Positions 1 to 7,152 are shown, counted from the stretch's first letter. The stretch: DNA of 19,643 nt from JAVBSN01 sp031556525 (GCA_031556525.1 JAVBSS010000058.1:1-19643), one strand, 5' to 3'. Notes: a model not told the origin generated them from the letters alone. A program made the numbers and translations.

Positions 1-117
1 AGCGATACCATCAGCTACCTGAATAACAGTACCTACATCTGATGTCTCAAGTTCAGATGAATATTTTTTAATCTGTTCTTTAATAACAGAACTTATCTCT
101 TCTGGTCTTAAATTCAT
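1..117 (-). CDS. atpA: ATP synthase F1 subunit alpha, N-terminal fragment
   Basis: The first 39 codons of the F1 alpha subunit are visible; the rest runs off the left edge. Translation from the ATG at 117 gives MNLRPEEISSVIKEQIKKY and continues to VGTVIQVADGIA, the standard start of bacterial AtpA: the amphipathic N-terminal helix that binds the delta subunit, then the beginning of the beta-barrel domain. An AGAAGGTG ribosome binding site lies upstream. It follows atpH by 32 bases, as in the usual B-E-F-H-A order, so it is the last visible gene of the operon. The catalytic and nucleotide-binding parts lie outside the window. Confidence 0.95.
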   Translation of the reverse strand, partial: MNLRPEEISSVIKEQIKKYSSELETSDVGTVIQVADGIA

Positions 118-149
118 GGAGCCTTAGCACCTTCTTTCTACATATAATC

Positions 150-689
150 TTATCCTTGATATAACGATTTCGATAAGGATTCTATCTTTGTTTTTATACT
201 ACTATCTACAACTCTATCTTCTATACGTATTACAAGTCCACCAATAATAACTTCGTCGACATTATATATAGCTTCTATCTGTGTATATGATGTAGTATCC
301 AATAATCTTTGTTCAATACTATTCTTTTGGGTTTCACTAAGTGTAACTGCTGAGGTAATATATGCTACGCCTATATTCTTATATTTCTTAACTGCATTCT
401 CATAATAATCAATTACTTGTGTTATGTTAGAATACCTATCCTTCTTAATCATAATTACAATAATTCCGATTACATCATCTGATATACGATTTTTAAATAT
501 ATTTTCAACAATAGCTATCTTCTCTTCTTTAACAATCTTCGGATGATTAAGTATTCTTACTAATTCTTCATTATCCTTAAAGATCTGTCTTACAGCTAAT
601 ACCTCTTCTAGAATCTGGTCAATCTTGCCTTCATCTCTTGCAAGTTCAAATAGTGCATTACCATAAGTTAAACTTACTTGCTTAGCCAT
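150..689 (-). CDS. atpH: ATP synthase F1 subunit delta
   Basis: This 179-residue protein has the usual length of the delta subunit (OSCP), which clamps the peripheral b-stalk to the top of the alpha3beta3 head. The N-terminal helical domain begins AKQVSLTYGNALFELA, matching the family's typical Y-(A/G)-x-A-L-F-E-L-A start. The C-terminal part contains the family signature IIGGLVIRIEDRVVDSSIK (about residues 148-166). Its start overlaps the end of atpF by 16 bases, which suggests translational coupling, and GGGTGAT inside atpF serves as the likely ribosome binding site. The call rests on these motifs and on gene order. Confidence 0.96.
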   Translation of the reverse strand: MAKQVSLTYGNALFELARDEGKIDQILEEVLAVRQIFKDNEELVRILNHPKIVKEEKIAIVENIFKNRISDDVIGIIVIMIKKDRYSNITQVIDYYENAVKKYKNIGVAYITSAVTLSETQKNSIEQRLLDTTSYTQIEAIYNVDEVIIGGLVIRIEDRVVDSSIKTKIESLSKSLYQG

Positions 690-1258
690 GTACTATCACC
701 CATTTCCTTTAGAGTCTCTTCTATTAGAGCTTCTTGTTTTGCCCCATCAATTGATGCACCAACAATCTTCTCTGCCATAACTGTTGAAATAGATATCATT
801 TCCTTACGAACTTCATCTATTACACGATTCTTCTCTAGCTCTATTTCTTGATTGCCTCTAGCTACAATTCTTGCAGCCTCGTCAGATGCTTCTGCTATAA
901 TATCATTCTCTTTCTTCTTAGCTTTTTTACGAGCTTCGCTTAATATAGCTTCTGCTTCTTTATTAATCTCTTTTATCTTGGCATCATATTCTTCTTTTAA
1001 TTTGGCAGCATCTTCTTTATCTTTAGATGCTGTTTCTATATCATTTCTAATTCTCTCTGTACGGTTAGCTAACAGTTTCTTAACTGGTTCAAACAATATA
1101 TATGAAAGAAACATAAATAGTAAGAATATTGAAAGCCCCTGTATAATAACACCTTGTAATAATACTTCATCTATACCAAACACACGACCGCTTTCATCAA
1201 CAAGTCCTGAAGTATCAACACTAAGTAATGTATTTGCTATGCCATATAAATTCACCAC
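674..1258 (-). CDS. atpF: ATP synthase F0 subunit b
   Basis: This 194-residue protein is the peripheral-stalk b subunit. It has an N-terminal segment of about 35 residues, one membrane helix (about 36-57, GVIIQGLSIFLLFMFLSYIL), then the typical FEPVKKLLANRTERI junction. A long, highly charged heptad-rich helix (about 60-165) follows, as expected for a right-handed coiled coil. The C-terminal part would contact delta. The start is GTG at 1258, seven bases after a strong AAAGGAGG; the next codon is also GTG. The N-terminal extension before the membrane helix is longer than in E. coli b, as in many Firmicutes. It overlaps atpH by 16 bases. Confidence 0.95.
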   Translation of the reverse strand: MVNLYGIANTLLSVDTSGLVDESGRVFGIDEVLLQGVIIQGLSIFLLFMFLSYILFEPVKKLLANRTERIRNDIETASKDKEDAAKLKEEYDAKIKEINKEAEAILSEARKKAKKKENDIIAEASDEAARIVARGNQEIELEKNRVIDEVRKEMISISTVMAEKIVGASIDGAKQEALIEETLKEMGDSTWLSK

Positions 1259-1302
1259 GACCTAGCCTCCTTTCGGCTTTATTTATCAAAATGCTTATCT
1301 AA

Positions 1303-1578
1303 TTACAATTTTAAGAATCTTGATAACATTGGATTACCATACATTAAGATAAGTGCGATAACCAAACTGTAAAGACCAGTTGTCTCTGCTACTGCTTGTC
1401 CTAAAAGCATTGTTGACATGATATCACCTTTTGCTCCTGGGTTACGTCCTACTGCAGCTGCACCATGTCCTGCTGCTATACCTTGTCCTATACCAGGTCC
1501 TATACCTGCTATCATGGCTAAACCTGCGCCAATTGTTGAACATGCTAAAATTAAACCTTCGTTAGTAATTTGATTCAT
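1303..1578 (-). CDS. atpE: ATP synthase F0 subunit c, probable Na+-binding type
   Basis: This 91-residue proteolipid forms the rotor ring. It has two membrane helices joined by the polar loop GRNPGAKGDI (44-53). The ion-binding carboxylate is Glu65 in GQAVAETTGLYSLV, and Gln32 lies in helix 1 (GIGPGIGQG). Numbering falls in register with the sodium-translocating Ilyobacter tartaricus c subunit, whose ligands are Gln32, Val63, Glu65 and Ser66, supported by Thr67 and Tyr70. Here they are Q32, V63, E65, T66, T67 and Y70. I chose the ATG at 1578 because GGAGG stands just before it; an upstream in-frame ATG at 1593 would put that GGAGG inside the gene. Sodium coupling is an inference from the ligand set. 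Confidence 0.96.
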   Translation of the reverse strand: MNQITNEGLILACSTIGAGLAMIAGIGPGIGQGIAAGHGAAAVGRNPGAKGDIMSTMLLGQAVAETTGLYSLVIALILMYGNPMLSRFLKL

Positions 1579-1608
1579 AATTAAAACCTCCATTAATTAA
1601 AATATTTA

Positions 1609-2367
1609 TTAATCTCCTATTTTGTCTGAGATAAATACCATAGTTAGCATACAAAATACATATGCTTGAATTGCTCCTGAGAACAAATCAAAGTATACAT
1701 GTAATGCCGCTGGAATTCCTAGCTTTACTAGTAATGGTAATAAACCATAATATAAAGCCATCATAACTGTACCCGCCATTACATTACCAAATAAACGTAG
1801 TGATAATGAAATAGGTGTTGCAAACTCACCTATTAAATTAATCGGAAATAAAAATGGTAGTGGCTTAAATAACCCTGTAAATGCCTCAAGCTTATTATAT
1901 CTTATGTTGTTATACTGAATTAATATAAACGATACTAATCCTAGACATAACGTTGTCGCATAATCAGCTGTCGGTGGTCTTAGTCCAAATAAGCCGGATA
2001 TGTTTGACAATATAACAAACATGAATAATGTTCCTACATAGTTGATATATTTTTTACCACTCTTACCCATTGTACTCATTACAAAATTCTGAGCAGTCTC
2101 TACAAGTAATTCTACTACATTCTGGAATCCTGTAGGCACTTCTTCTGCCTTCATAATTGCTCTTCGAGCTGCGATAGCAAAAACTATAATTACTGCCATT
2201 ACTATCCATGTACAAACTTGAGTAGTGGTTATATATATAGTATGTCCAAACAATTTGAAGGTTGCTAGATAATGTATGAAAAAATCTACTTCTTTTTCAC
2301 TTCTCGCTATTACATCACTGCTTAAACTCAGTAGACTGCTTGCCATAGCGGCCATTCCATACTCCAT
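1609..2367 (-). CDS. atpB: ATP synthase F0 subunit a
   Basis: This 252-residue membrane protein is the stator a subunit that provides the ion half-channels against the c ring. The hallmark is PISLSLRLFGNVMAG, with the essential arginine at residue 191. Other family landmarks are FQNVVELLVE (81-90) and the late helix around HVYFDLFSGAIQAYVFCMLT (223-242). Hydrophobic segments lie near 50-67, 112-127, 138-150, 175-215 and 225-247. An AGGAGG and a second purine-rich stretch lie just before the ATG at 2367. Only four bases separate it from atpI, so the two are cotranscribed. Residues 1-40 are poorly conserved and the exact start is slightly less certain than the body. Confidence 0.96.
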   Translation of the reverse strand: MEYGMAAMASSLLSLSSDVIARSEKEVDFFIHYLATFKLFGHTIYITTTQVCTWIVMAVIIVFAIAARRAIMKAEEVPTGFQNVVELLVETAQNFVMSTMGKSGKKYINYVGTLFMFVILSNISGLFGLRPPTADYATTLCLGLVSFILIQYNNIRYNKLEAFTGLFKPLPFLFPINLIGEFATPISLSLRLFGNVMAGTVMMALYYGLLPLLVKLGIPAALHVYFDLFSGAIQAYVFCMLTMVFISDKIGD

Positions 2368-2371
2368 ACGG

Positions 2372-2770
2372 TCACCTTCCCTCCTTATTTATTTTAGTAG
2401 ATATAAATTTATTTACTAGCGGTTGCATAAATGCTCCTATCTTAAGCCCTAAAAGACCTATAATTACCGCAAGAAAACTTATATGAGTAATTGCTCTTCC
2501 AACTAACAATATTAATAACATAATTGCCAATCTTAGAAAGCTATTGCTTTTAATGTACTTTGTTGCTGCATCTTTTTCCATATCTAACCCTTTATTAAGA
2601 GTTACATACATATGTGTTGCTAGTAGTGCTGCTCCTACTACTCCTAATAGCAAGCCTGCTGTATACGTGAGTTTATTCTCCACGAAGATTAATCCAACAA
2701 TCTCTGTTATAACAAAATATATCCCTATCCCTATGAATAATTCTATAAGCGTATCCTTAACTTTATCCAT
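2372..2770 (-). CDS. atpI: ATP synthase assembly protein I (AtpI-like)
   Basis: This 132-residue protein has four hydrophobic segments (about 10-28, 36-53, 78-95 and 99-116) and lies directly upstream of atpB. That is the position and topology of AtpI/UncI, a membrane factor that helps c-ring assembly in several ATP synthases. Sequence conservation in this family is low, so the name rests mostly on topology, size and position. AGGAGG stands seven bases before the ATG at 2770. The gene is the first after the promoter at 2829-2857. Confidence 0.8.
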   Translation of the reverse strand: MDKVKDTLIELFIGIGIYFVITEIVGLIFVENKLTYTAGLLLGVVGAALLATHMYVTLNKGLDMEKDAATKYIKSNSFLRLAIMLLILLVGRAITHISFLAVIIGLLGLKIGAFMQPLVNKFISTKINKEGR

Positions 2771-2828
2771 ATCTATGCCTCCTGATAATATATTTTCCTA
2801 CCTATTAATATGTAAACGCAACATACTA

Positions 2829-2857
2829 ATTATACCCATTTCTTTGATAAAAGTCCA
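2829..2857 (-). promoter_or_regulatory. Predicted sigma-A promoter for the atpIBEFHA operon
   Basis: On the minus strand TGGACT (2852-2857) and a perfect TATAAT (2829-2834) are separated by exactly 17 bases, in the 99-base gap between atpZ and atpI. Transcription would start near 2822, leaving about 50 bases before atpI. This suggests that the structural ATP synthase genes are transcribed separately from, or in addition to, atpZ and the genes upstream of it. Confidence 0.65.
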
Positions 2858-2869
2858 CAAAATATAGTG

Positions 2870-3079
2870 CTATTTATGTATAAATTGTTTGATTAAATTA
2901 TATACACTCTTATAGCCTCCTGCTACGCCTAGAACTATAAAAAATATCAAAAAGTTAGTACCAAATCTCTTATCTATAAAATACCCTATTATTCCGCATA
3001 AAAAAACAGAGGTAAGCATGGTTATCCCAATCTGAGTTATAAGCATTATCATTTTTGCAATCTCATGATTGTTCTTCAT
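2870..3079 (-). CDS. atpZ: AtpZ/AtpI-family small membrane protein of the ATP synthase locus
   Basis: This 69-residue protein has two membrane helices (about 10-31 and 42-59) joined by a short charged turn, GYFIDKRFGTN. The pattern of a first helix, G-x-x-(I/L)-D-x-x-(F/L)-G-T, a second helix and a basic tail is typical of the AtpZ family (putative F0F1-ATPase subunit). These proteins are found upstream of atpI-atpB; in some bacteria AtpZ and AtpI form a magnesium/calcium channel complex or aid c-ring assembly. AGAGGTGG precedes the ATG at 3079. Family membership is well supported; the function in this organism is not visible. Confidence 0.85.
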   Translation of the reverse strand: MKNNHEIAKMIMLITQIGITMLTSVFLCGIIGYFIDKRFGTNFLIFFIVLGVAGGYKSVYNLIKQFIHK

Positions 3080-3096
3080 GTTCCACCTCTGCGTTC

Positions 3097-3133
3097 ATTA
3101 TAAATATATTTTATCATAAGCTTTACTTATGAT
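3097..3133 (-). promoter_or_regulatory. Hairpin followed by a TATAAT box upstream of atpZ
   Basis: A perfect 8-bp inverted repeat (ATCATAAG, five-base loop, CTTATGAT; 3113-3133) lies between rpiB and atpZ. Reading on along the minus strand it is followed by AT-rich sequence with TATAAT at 3097-3102 and then the atpZ ribosome binding site. It could be a weak terminator for rpiB, an operator, or part of an atpZ promoter. There is no run of T after the stem in the minus direction and no clear -35 box, so its role is open. Confidence 0.4.
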
Positions 3134-3189
3134 CACCTTCGCCGTTCGCCCTGTGAGTTCTTCGTCCTCCCATGCTCCCTTGCGCTCAT
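3133..3189 (-). other. GC-rich block open in all three minus-strand frames, after the rpiB stop
   Basis: Between the rpiB stop and the hairpin at 3113-3133 there are 56 bases of about 60% GC in a region that is otherwise about 30% GC. On the minus strand all three frames are open. One begins with an ATG overlapping the rpiB TGA (ATGA) and encodes the 18-residue MSAREHGRTKNSQGERRR before a TGA. No separate ribosome binding site is obvious, so I do not call it a gene. The composition and position suggest an inserted small repeat or a conserved tail element rather than ordinary intergenic DNA. Confidence 0.45.
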
Positions 3190-3611
3190 TCTATCATATC
3201 TATTCTTCTAATGTGTCTTTCGTCATTTGAAAATGGTGTGTCAATAAATGTATCCACTATCTTAAGTGCTAATCCTGCTCCTATTACTCTTGCACCCATG
3301 GCAAGCATATTTGCATTGTTATGTTCCTTTGTAGCTGCTGCACTAAAACAATCACTACATGTTGCACATCGAATTCCTTCAACCTTATTAGCAACTATTC
3401 CAATTCCAATTCCTGTTCCACAAATTAGTATTCCTAATTCACATTCACCGCCTGCAACTGCATTCGCTGCTGCCTTACCAAACTCTGGGTAGTCACAAGA
3501 TTCTTCACTATAGCATCCACAATTCTTGTATTCTATCCCTCTATTCTCCAAATGTGCAATCACTTCTTGCATAAGACCATATCCACCGTGGTCACATCCT
3601 AATGCTATCAT
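3186..3611 (-). CDS. rpiB: Ribose-5-phosphate isomerase B
   Basis: This 141-residue RpiB/LacAB-family enzyme interconverts ribose 5-phosphate and ribulose 5-phosphate in the pentose phosphate pathway. It opens with MIALGCDHGG, with the substrate-contacting Asp7-His8. The active-site loop is ILICGTGIGIGIVANK, with catalytic Cys64, and KEHNNANMLAMGARVIG carries His97. Length is normal for bacterial RpiB. AAGGAG lies five bases before the ATG. It follows ywlC by 14 bases, the ywlC-rpiB pairing common in Firmicutes near the ATP synthase or upp-glyA region. Some family members prefer allose 6-phosphate or galactose 6-phosphate; the context favours RpiB. Confidence 0.94.
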   Translation of the reverse strand: MIALGCDHGGYGLMQEVIAHLENRGIEYKNCGCYSEESCDYPEFGKAAANAVAGGECELGILICGTGIGIGIVANKVEGIRCATCSDCFSAAATKEHNNANMLAMGARVIGAGLALKIVDTFIDTPFSNDERHIRRIDMIE

Positions 3612-3625
3612 ATTCTCTCCTTCAC

Positions 3626-4690
3626 CTATACTATAATCACTCTATGTCCTGCTGCCTTTAGCAACCGATTCATTATAGCATATCCTATATCTTCATTTTC
3701 AAAACCTTCTGAATATATATACTCAACACCAAGTGCATCAAATTCTCTTAGTATTGCATATAATTTAATTGAAACATTCAAACCATCTTCTCTACTTCCC
3801 ATATTAATAATATGATCCGCTACATATCTATCATAAGTTTCCCACGTTGCGATTATTCCAACCTTATGTCCTAATTCCATCTTGGCTACAGATAATTCAT
3901 TTATCTTGCTTATTACATCATCTGAAATAATATTATTACCTGAACCTTCAACAATAGTAAGCTCTCCCCTAGGGGCATAATGTGTATATTTCATTCCAGG
4001 TGCTTTGGGGGCAACCTTATCACTAGCTTCCTCTAATGCTCTGTCCATAGCTACATTTCCAATAACCTCAGCTAACATATCTTTTGTAATATACCCCGGA
4101 CGTAATATTGTAGGAATATCACAAGTAACATCTATTATTGTAGATTCTATTCCTATATTCTCACTACCATCATCAATTATCATATCTATCTTACCAGACA
4201 GATCTTCTATTACATGCTCCGCATATATAGGACTTGGTCTTCCTGATGTGTTGGCGCTTGGAGCTGCTACATATACTCCAGATTTTCTTATTAACTCCAA
4301 AGCAACTGGGTTAGATGGCATTCTAAGTGCCACCGTATCTAGTCCACCTGTTGTCTCATAAGGAACTATATCGCTTTTATTAAAAATAATTGTTAATGGA
4401 CCTGGCCAAAATGCTTCCATAAGTAGCTTTGCTTTCTTACTAACATTATTAGTTAATTTGTAGACATCTTCCTTATTACCTATATGTATTATTAGAGGAT
4501 TATCCGAAGGTCTTCCCTTTGCCGCATATATCTTACTAGCTGCATCTTTATTAAGACCATCTCCACCTAATCCATATACTGTTTCAGTAGGAAATGCAAC
4601 TAATCCACCATTTTTTAAAATGTTAGCTGCTTTCTCTAATCCTTCAGTATTTTCTTCTATGCTATATATTTTTTCTATTATCGTATCCAT
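3626..4690 (-). CDS. ywlC: L-threonylcarbamoyladenylate synthase, Sua5 type
   Basis: This 354-residue enzyme makes threonylcarbamoyl-AMP from threonine, bicarbonate and ATP, the first step of tRNA t6A37 modification. The N-terminal YrdC domain (about 10-200) contains FPTETVYGLG, KGRPSDNPLIIHI (58-70) and PSANTSGRPSPI, all typical nucleotide and threonine-site motifs. The linker APGMKYTHYAPRGEL leads into a C-terminal Sua5 domain (about 245-354). The two-domain length matches B. subtilis YwlC and archaeal or yeast Sua5 rather than the short TsaC. GAGG precedes the ATG at 4690. It is the first gene of the run ywlC-rpiB and is divergent from cwlD. Confidence 0.95.
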   Translation of the reverse strand: MDTIIEKIYSIEENTEGLEKAANILKNGGLVAFPTETVYGLGGDGLNKDAASKIYAAKGRPSDNPLIIHIGNKEDVYKLTNNVSKKAKLLMEAFWPGPLTIIFNKSDIVPYETTGGLDTVALRMPSNPVALELIRKSGVYVAAPSANTSGRPSPIYAEHVIEDLSGKIDMIIDDGSENIGIESTIIDVTCDIPTILRPGYITKDMLAEVIGNVAMDRALEEASDKVAPKAPGMKYTHYAPRGELTIVEGSGNNIISDDVISKINELSVAKMELGHKVGIIATWETYDRYVADHIINMGSREDGLNVSIKLYAILREFDALGVEYIYSEGFENEDIGYAIMNRLLKAAGHRVIIV

Positions 4691-4744
4691 ATAAACCTCA
4701 TTGCAATAGATAATCTTGTTATCTTTCCATTTTCAAACATGATT

Positions 4745-4753
4745 ATTATATCA
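4745..4753 (-). promoter_or_regulatory. Predicted extended -10 promoter of ywlC
   Basis: On the minus strand TGATATAAT (an extended -10 box, TGnTATAAT) lies about 55 bases before the ywlC start. No convincing -35 box is present 17 bases upstream, which is tolerable for extended -10 promoters. The intergenic region shared with the divergent cwlD is about 200 bases and strongly AT-rich. Confidence 0.5.
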
Positions 4754-4832
4754 CTTTTTTATAAAAAGGGATATATATAAATTACTTTGATGGACTACTA
4801 TTATTCATTATATTTTCAATTCATAATATAAT

Positions 4833-4861
4833 TCATATAAATTGAATTCTTGTCATATAAT
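4833..4861 (+). promoter_or_regulatory. Possible cwlD promoter with a sigma-E-like layout
   Basis: The stretch contains TCATAT (4833-4838), then CATATAAT (4854-4861) after 15 bases, 28 bases before the cwlD ATG. The CATAnnAT-type -10 with an ATA-containing -35 resembles mother-cell sigma-E promoters and cwlD is a sporulation gene elsewhere. The same bases can also be read as TTCATA, 18 bases, TATAAT for sigma-A, so the sigma factor is not decided by sequence. Confidence 0.35.
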
Positions 4862-4889
4862 ATAACAACGGATTTTTAAGGTGCACATT

Positions 4890-5591
4890 ATGTCAAAAAA
4901 ATATAGCAACAAAAAATTGCTTCCTATAATAATATTATTTTTATTATTTTTTTCAGCATTCATGTTAAAAAACAATGTACTTAGCGCATCACTACATAAA
5001 CTATTTATCAAAGAAAAACCAACCATTGTAATTGATGTTGGACATGGTGGTCGTGATCCTGGAAAAGTATCTGTATCTGGAAAAAATGAAAAAGACATAA
5101 ATTTAGAAATTGCTCTCAAACTAAAAACTATACTAGAACAAAACGATTGTAATGTAATTCTCACTCGTGAAACCGATACAGATCTAAGTGATGCAAATGC
5201 TTCCAACAAAAAACTGTCAGATTTAAATAATCGACTTGAGTTAATACTAAACACACAACCAGATTTGGTAATAAGTATACATCAAAATGCTTATCCATCT
5301 AGTACTCAACATGGAGCTCAGACTTTCTATTATTCAAAGTCTAACGATAGCAAATTATTGGCAGAAACTATACAAGGATCATTAATTAAAAATGTTGATC
5401 CTGATAATCATCGTGCCGCCAAATCTAACGATAGTTATTATATATTAAAAAATTGTTCTTCTCCTATTGTAATTATAGAATGTGGTTTTCTATCCAACTG
5501 GGAAGAAGATAAATTATTACAGGATGAAAATTACCAAAACCAACTTGCATGGGGAATGCATTTAGGAATACTAGACTACTTATCAAAATAG
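4890..5591 (+). CDS. cwlD: N-acetylmuramoyl-L-alanine amidase CwlD (spore cortex)
   Basis: This 233-residue exported amidase_3-family zinc hydrolase cleaves the muramoyl-alanine bond. In Bacillus and Clostridium, CwlD does this in the spore cortex so that muramic delta-lactam can form, which marks the cortex for germination enzymes. Residues 11-27 form a signal or anchor helix. Zinc ligands and the catalytic glutamate are recognisable: His52 (IDVGHGGRDPG), Glu67 (GKNEKDINL), His131 (ISIHQNA) and Glu197 (IIECGFLSN). I place the start at the ATG at 4890, preceded by AAGGTG with a six-base gap, rather than the in-frame GTG at 4881. The gene stands alone on the plus strand; no clear terminator follows it. 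Confidence 0.92.
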   Translation: MSKKYSNKKLLPIIILFLLFFSAFMLKNNVLSASLHKLFIKEKPTIVIDVGHGGRDPGKVSVSGKNEKDINLEIALKLKTILEQNDCNVILTRETDTDLSDANASNKKLSDLNNRLELILNTQPDLVISIHQNAYPSSTQHGAQTFYYSKSNDSKLLAETIQGSLIKNVDPDNHRAAKSNDSYYILKNCSSPIVIIECGFLSNWEEDKLLQDENYQNQLAWGMHLGILDYLSK

Positions 5592-5682
5592 ACAGACTAT
5601 ATATGGTCTATAGCCTGCCTACATCAAAAAAGTAGTTTATATTTTCGTACTAATGCTATTAATTTGTATAATTAATAGTTTC

Positions 5683-6133
5683 TCAGTTAACAACATTAAA
5701 ATTCACACCGACTATAACGTTGTTTTCTGTAGTAAAATCTCTCATATATGATGATTTCTCTAAAAGTGTACAAGCATTATTTATATTAGAAATATTAATT
5801 TCTATGTCGTCCACTTTTACTGGTATCTGTAGATTCATATATTGAGTAATTTCATTTGGCAAATAGGATATTCCTTCACCCCCTCTTCTGCATATAATGT
5901 ATATATAACAAAGGAAATGCCTGTGATATACAATTATATATACACCAATACTATTAAGTTACCTTTATCTTTGCTTTTAATAAATCTGAAATACGTGCCA
6001 GAACTGACTGGATTATTAAGAAGATTTGATTCTTCCCTTGCAATCTCTTCTTGTAGCAAGAGAGATTATAGCATTAGATTAAGATAAATCTAGATGTCTA
6101 GAATAGATACGAAATGCTTAGGAGTTGCCTCCT
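5683..6133 (-). pseudogene. Decayed unidentified gene (one stop, one frameshift, start lost)
   Basis: The 729-base gap between cwlD and mecA contains no intact gene, but the minus strand shows connected coding-like pieces. From about 6065 to 5934 one frame reads LLQEEIAREESNLLNNPVSS and ends in a TAA. The same frame resumes with a hydrophobic stretch (GISFVIYTLYAEEG) down to a run of five G at 5879-5883. A shift there leads into GEGISYLPNEITQYMNLQI and on to a TGA at 5683-5685. The last 51 codons also form an intact ORF from the ATG at 5838. A strong AGGAGG at 6128-6133 has no start codon at a useful distance. The region also has a TCTAGA-TG-TCTAGA palindrome at 6089-6102. I do not recognise the family. 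The pieces may instead be chance ORFs, so confidence is low. Confidence 0.4.
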
Positions 6134-6251
6134 TTTTATACAATTAAAACTATAAAGGTAACTTATGAAAATACTATCATATTTTTTACATTATTACAAT
6201 AACGTTTTTATAAATAATGTATAAATTAATCATAAATAATCGTAATTGGTC

Positions 6252-6279
6252 TTTACATGTTTTATTTTTGTGATAAACT
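6252..6279 (+). promoter_or_regulatory. Possible mecA promoter
   Basis: TTTACA (6252-6257) and TAAACT (6274-6279) are separated by 16 bases, about 40 bases before the mecA ATG. The -10 box is weak. No CtsR-type heptanucleotide repeat was seen. Confidence 0.3.
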
Positions 6280-6320
6280 ATAAGTAACATGTAACAAATA
6301 TAGCAAAGGAGTTGGTCCTA

Positions 6321-7127
6321 ATGAAACTTGAAAGAATAAGTGAGAACCAGATTCGTTGCACTTTAGGCAAAGCTGATCTTGCAGATAAGCATTTACTTCT
6401 TAACGAATTAGCATATGGAACTGATAAAGCAAAGGAACTTTTTCGAGAAATGATGATGCAAGCATCTAACGAATTAGGTTTTGAAGTTGATGATATTCCA
6501 TTAATGATAGAAGCTATACCAGTTTCTCCCGAATGTTTAATATTAATAATAACTAAGGTCGAAGATCCCGAAGAATTAGATACTAGATTTTCACGTTTTT
6601 CTAGACCTTCTAATTTTCATGAAGAAGATATTGATGATGACATTGATGATTCTTTAGATGATTTCGAAGACGAATCAGATACTATAATGAATGTTATTGA
6701 TAATATTGTTGATGATATTGAAAAGGCAAAGAATCTTGCAAAAGAGCAAGGCACAGACTTTATCCCACTACCAAAAAGTCTTCAACAGAAGGCTAAAGAT
6801 ACTAAGGATAAGGTAACGAAAGATTCTGACATAGATATTTTTAAAGTATATAGTTTTGCATCCCTTAATGATATATCCGATATGGCTAGACTTATTGGTG
6901 ATATATACACAGGTGACAATTCTCTTTATAAGAATCCTTCAGATAACAAATATTATCTAATACTAAGTCGTTCAGATAATTCAAACGAGGTTTTTGCTAG
7001 AACATGTAATCTAATAAGCGAGTATGGCACCGGTGTTAAAACTACGTATTCTACACCATACCACTATGCTGAACATTACAAATTAATTCTAAAGAAATCT
7101 GCTCTACAGACATTGTCAATTATATAA
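6321..7127 (+). CDS. mecA: Adaptor protein MecA (ClpC adaptor)
   Basis: This 268-residue protein matches MecA, which delivers substrates to the ClpC unfoldase and activates its oligomerisation. The N-terminal substrate-binding domain (1-95) has the typical start MKLERISENQIRCTL and the segment LFREMMMQASNELGFEVDD. The C-terminal ClpC-binding domain (about 172-268) begins IFKVYSFASLNDISDMARL. The middle (about 99-133) is a very acidic linker rich in Asp and Glu, followed by a lysine-rich stretch. This makes the protein about 50 residues longer than B. subtilis MecA. The start is ATG at 6321, nine bases after AAAGGAG; a TTG at 6312 is in frame but would place that site out of range. It is monocistronic and ends at a strong terminator. 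Confidence 0.93.
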   Translation: MKLERISENQIRCTLGKADLADKHLLLNELAYGTDKAKELFREMMMQASNELGFEVDDIPLMIEAIPVSPECLILIITKVEDPEELDTRFSRFSRPSNFHEEDIDDDIDDSLDDFEDESDTIMNVIDNIVDDIEKAKNLAKEQGTDFIPLPKSLQQKAKDTKDKVTKDSDIDIFKVYSFASLNDISDMARLIGDIYTGDNSLYKNPSDNKYYLILSRSDNSNEVFARTCNLISEYGTGVKTTYSTPYHYAEHYKLILKKSALQTLSII

Positions 7128-7152
7128 AAGTGCAATATATGTTAACAAAGTG

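Noticed and set aside
852..1265. 137-codon plus-strand ORF opposite atpF
   Set aside because: It is a shadow of the conserved atpF coding frame, with no ribosome binding site or recognisable domain.
5589..5615. Inverted repeat ATAGAC...GTCTAT after cwlD as a terminator
   Set aside because: The stem is short and AT-rich and no run of T follows; it is not a convincing rho-independent terminator.
5842..6087. 81-codon plus-strand ORF between cwlD and mecA
   Set aside because: It lies opposite the better-supported minus-strand remnant, lacks a ribosome binding site and has no recognisable motif.
6120..6137. AGGAG-TTGC-CTCCT followed by TTTT as a plus-strand terminator
   Set aside because: The stem has only five pairs and the same bases form a strong AGGAGG on the minus strand. 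Either reading is possible, so I used it only as support for the decayed gene.
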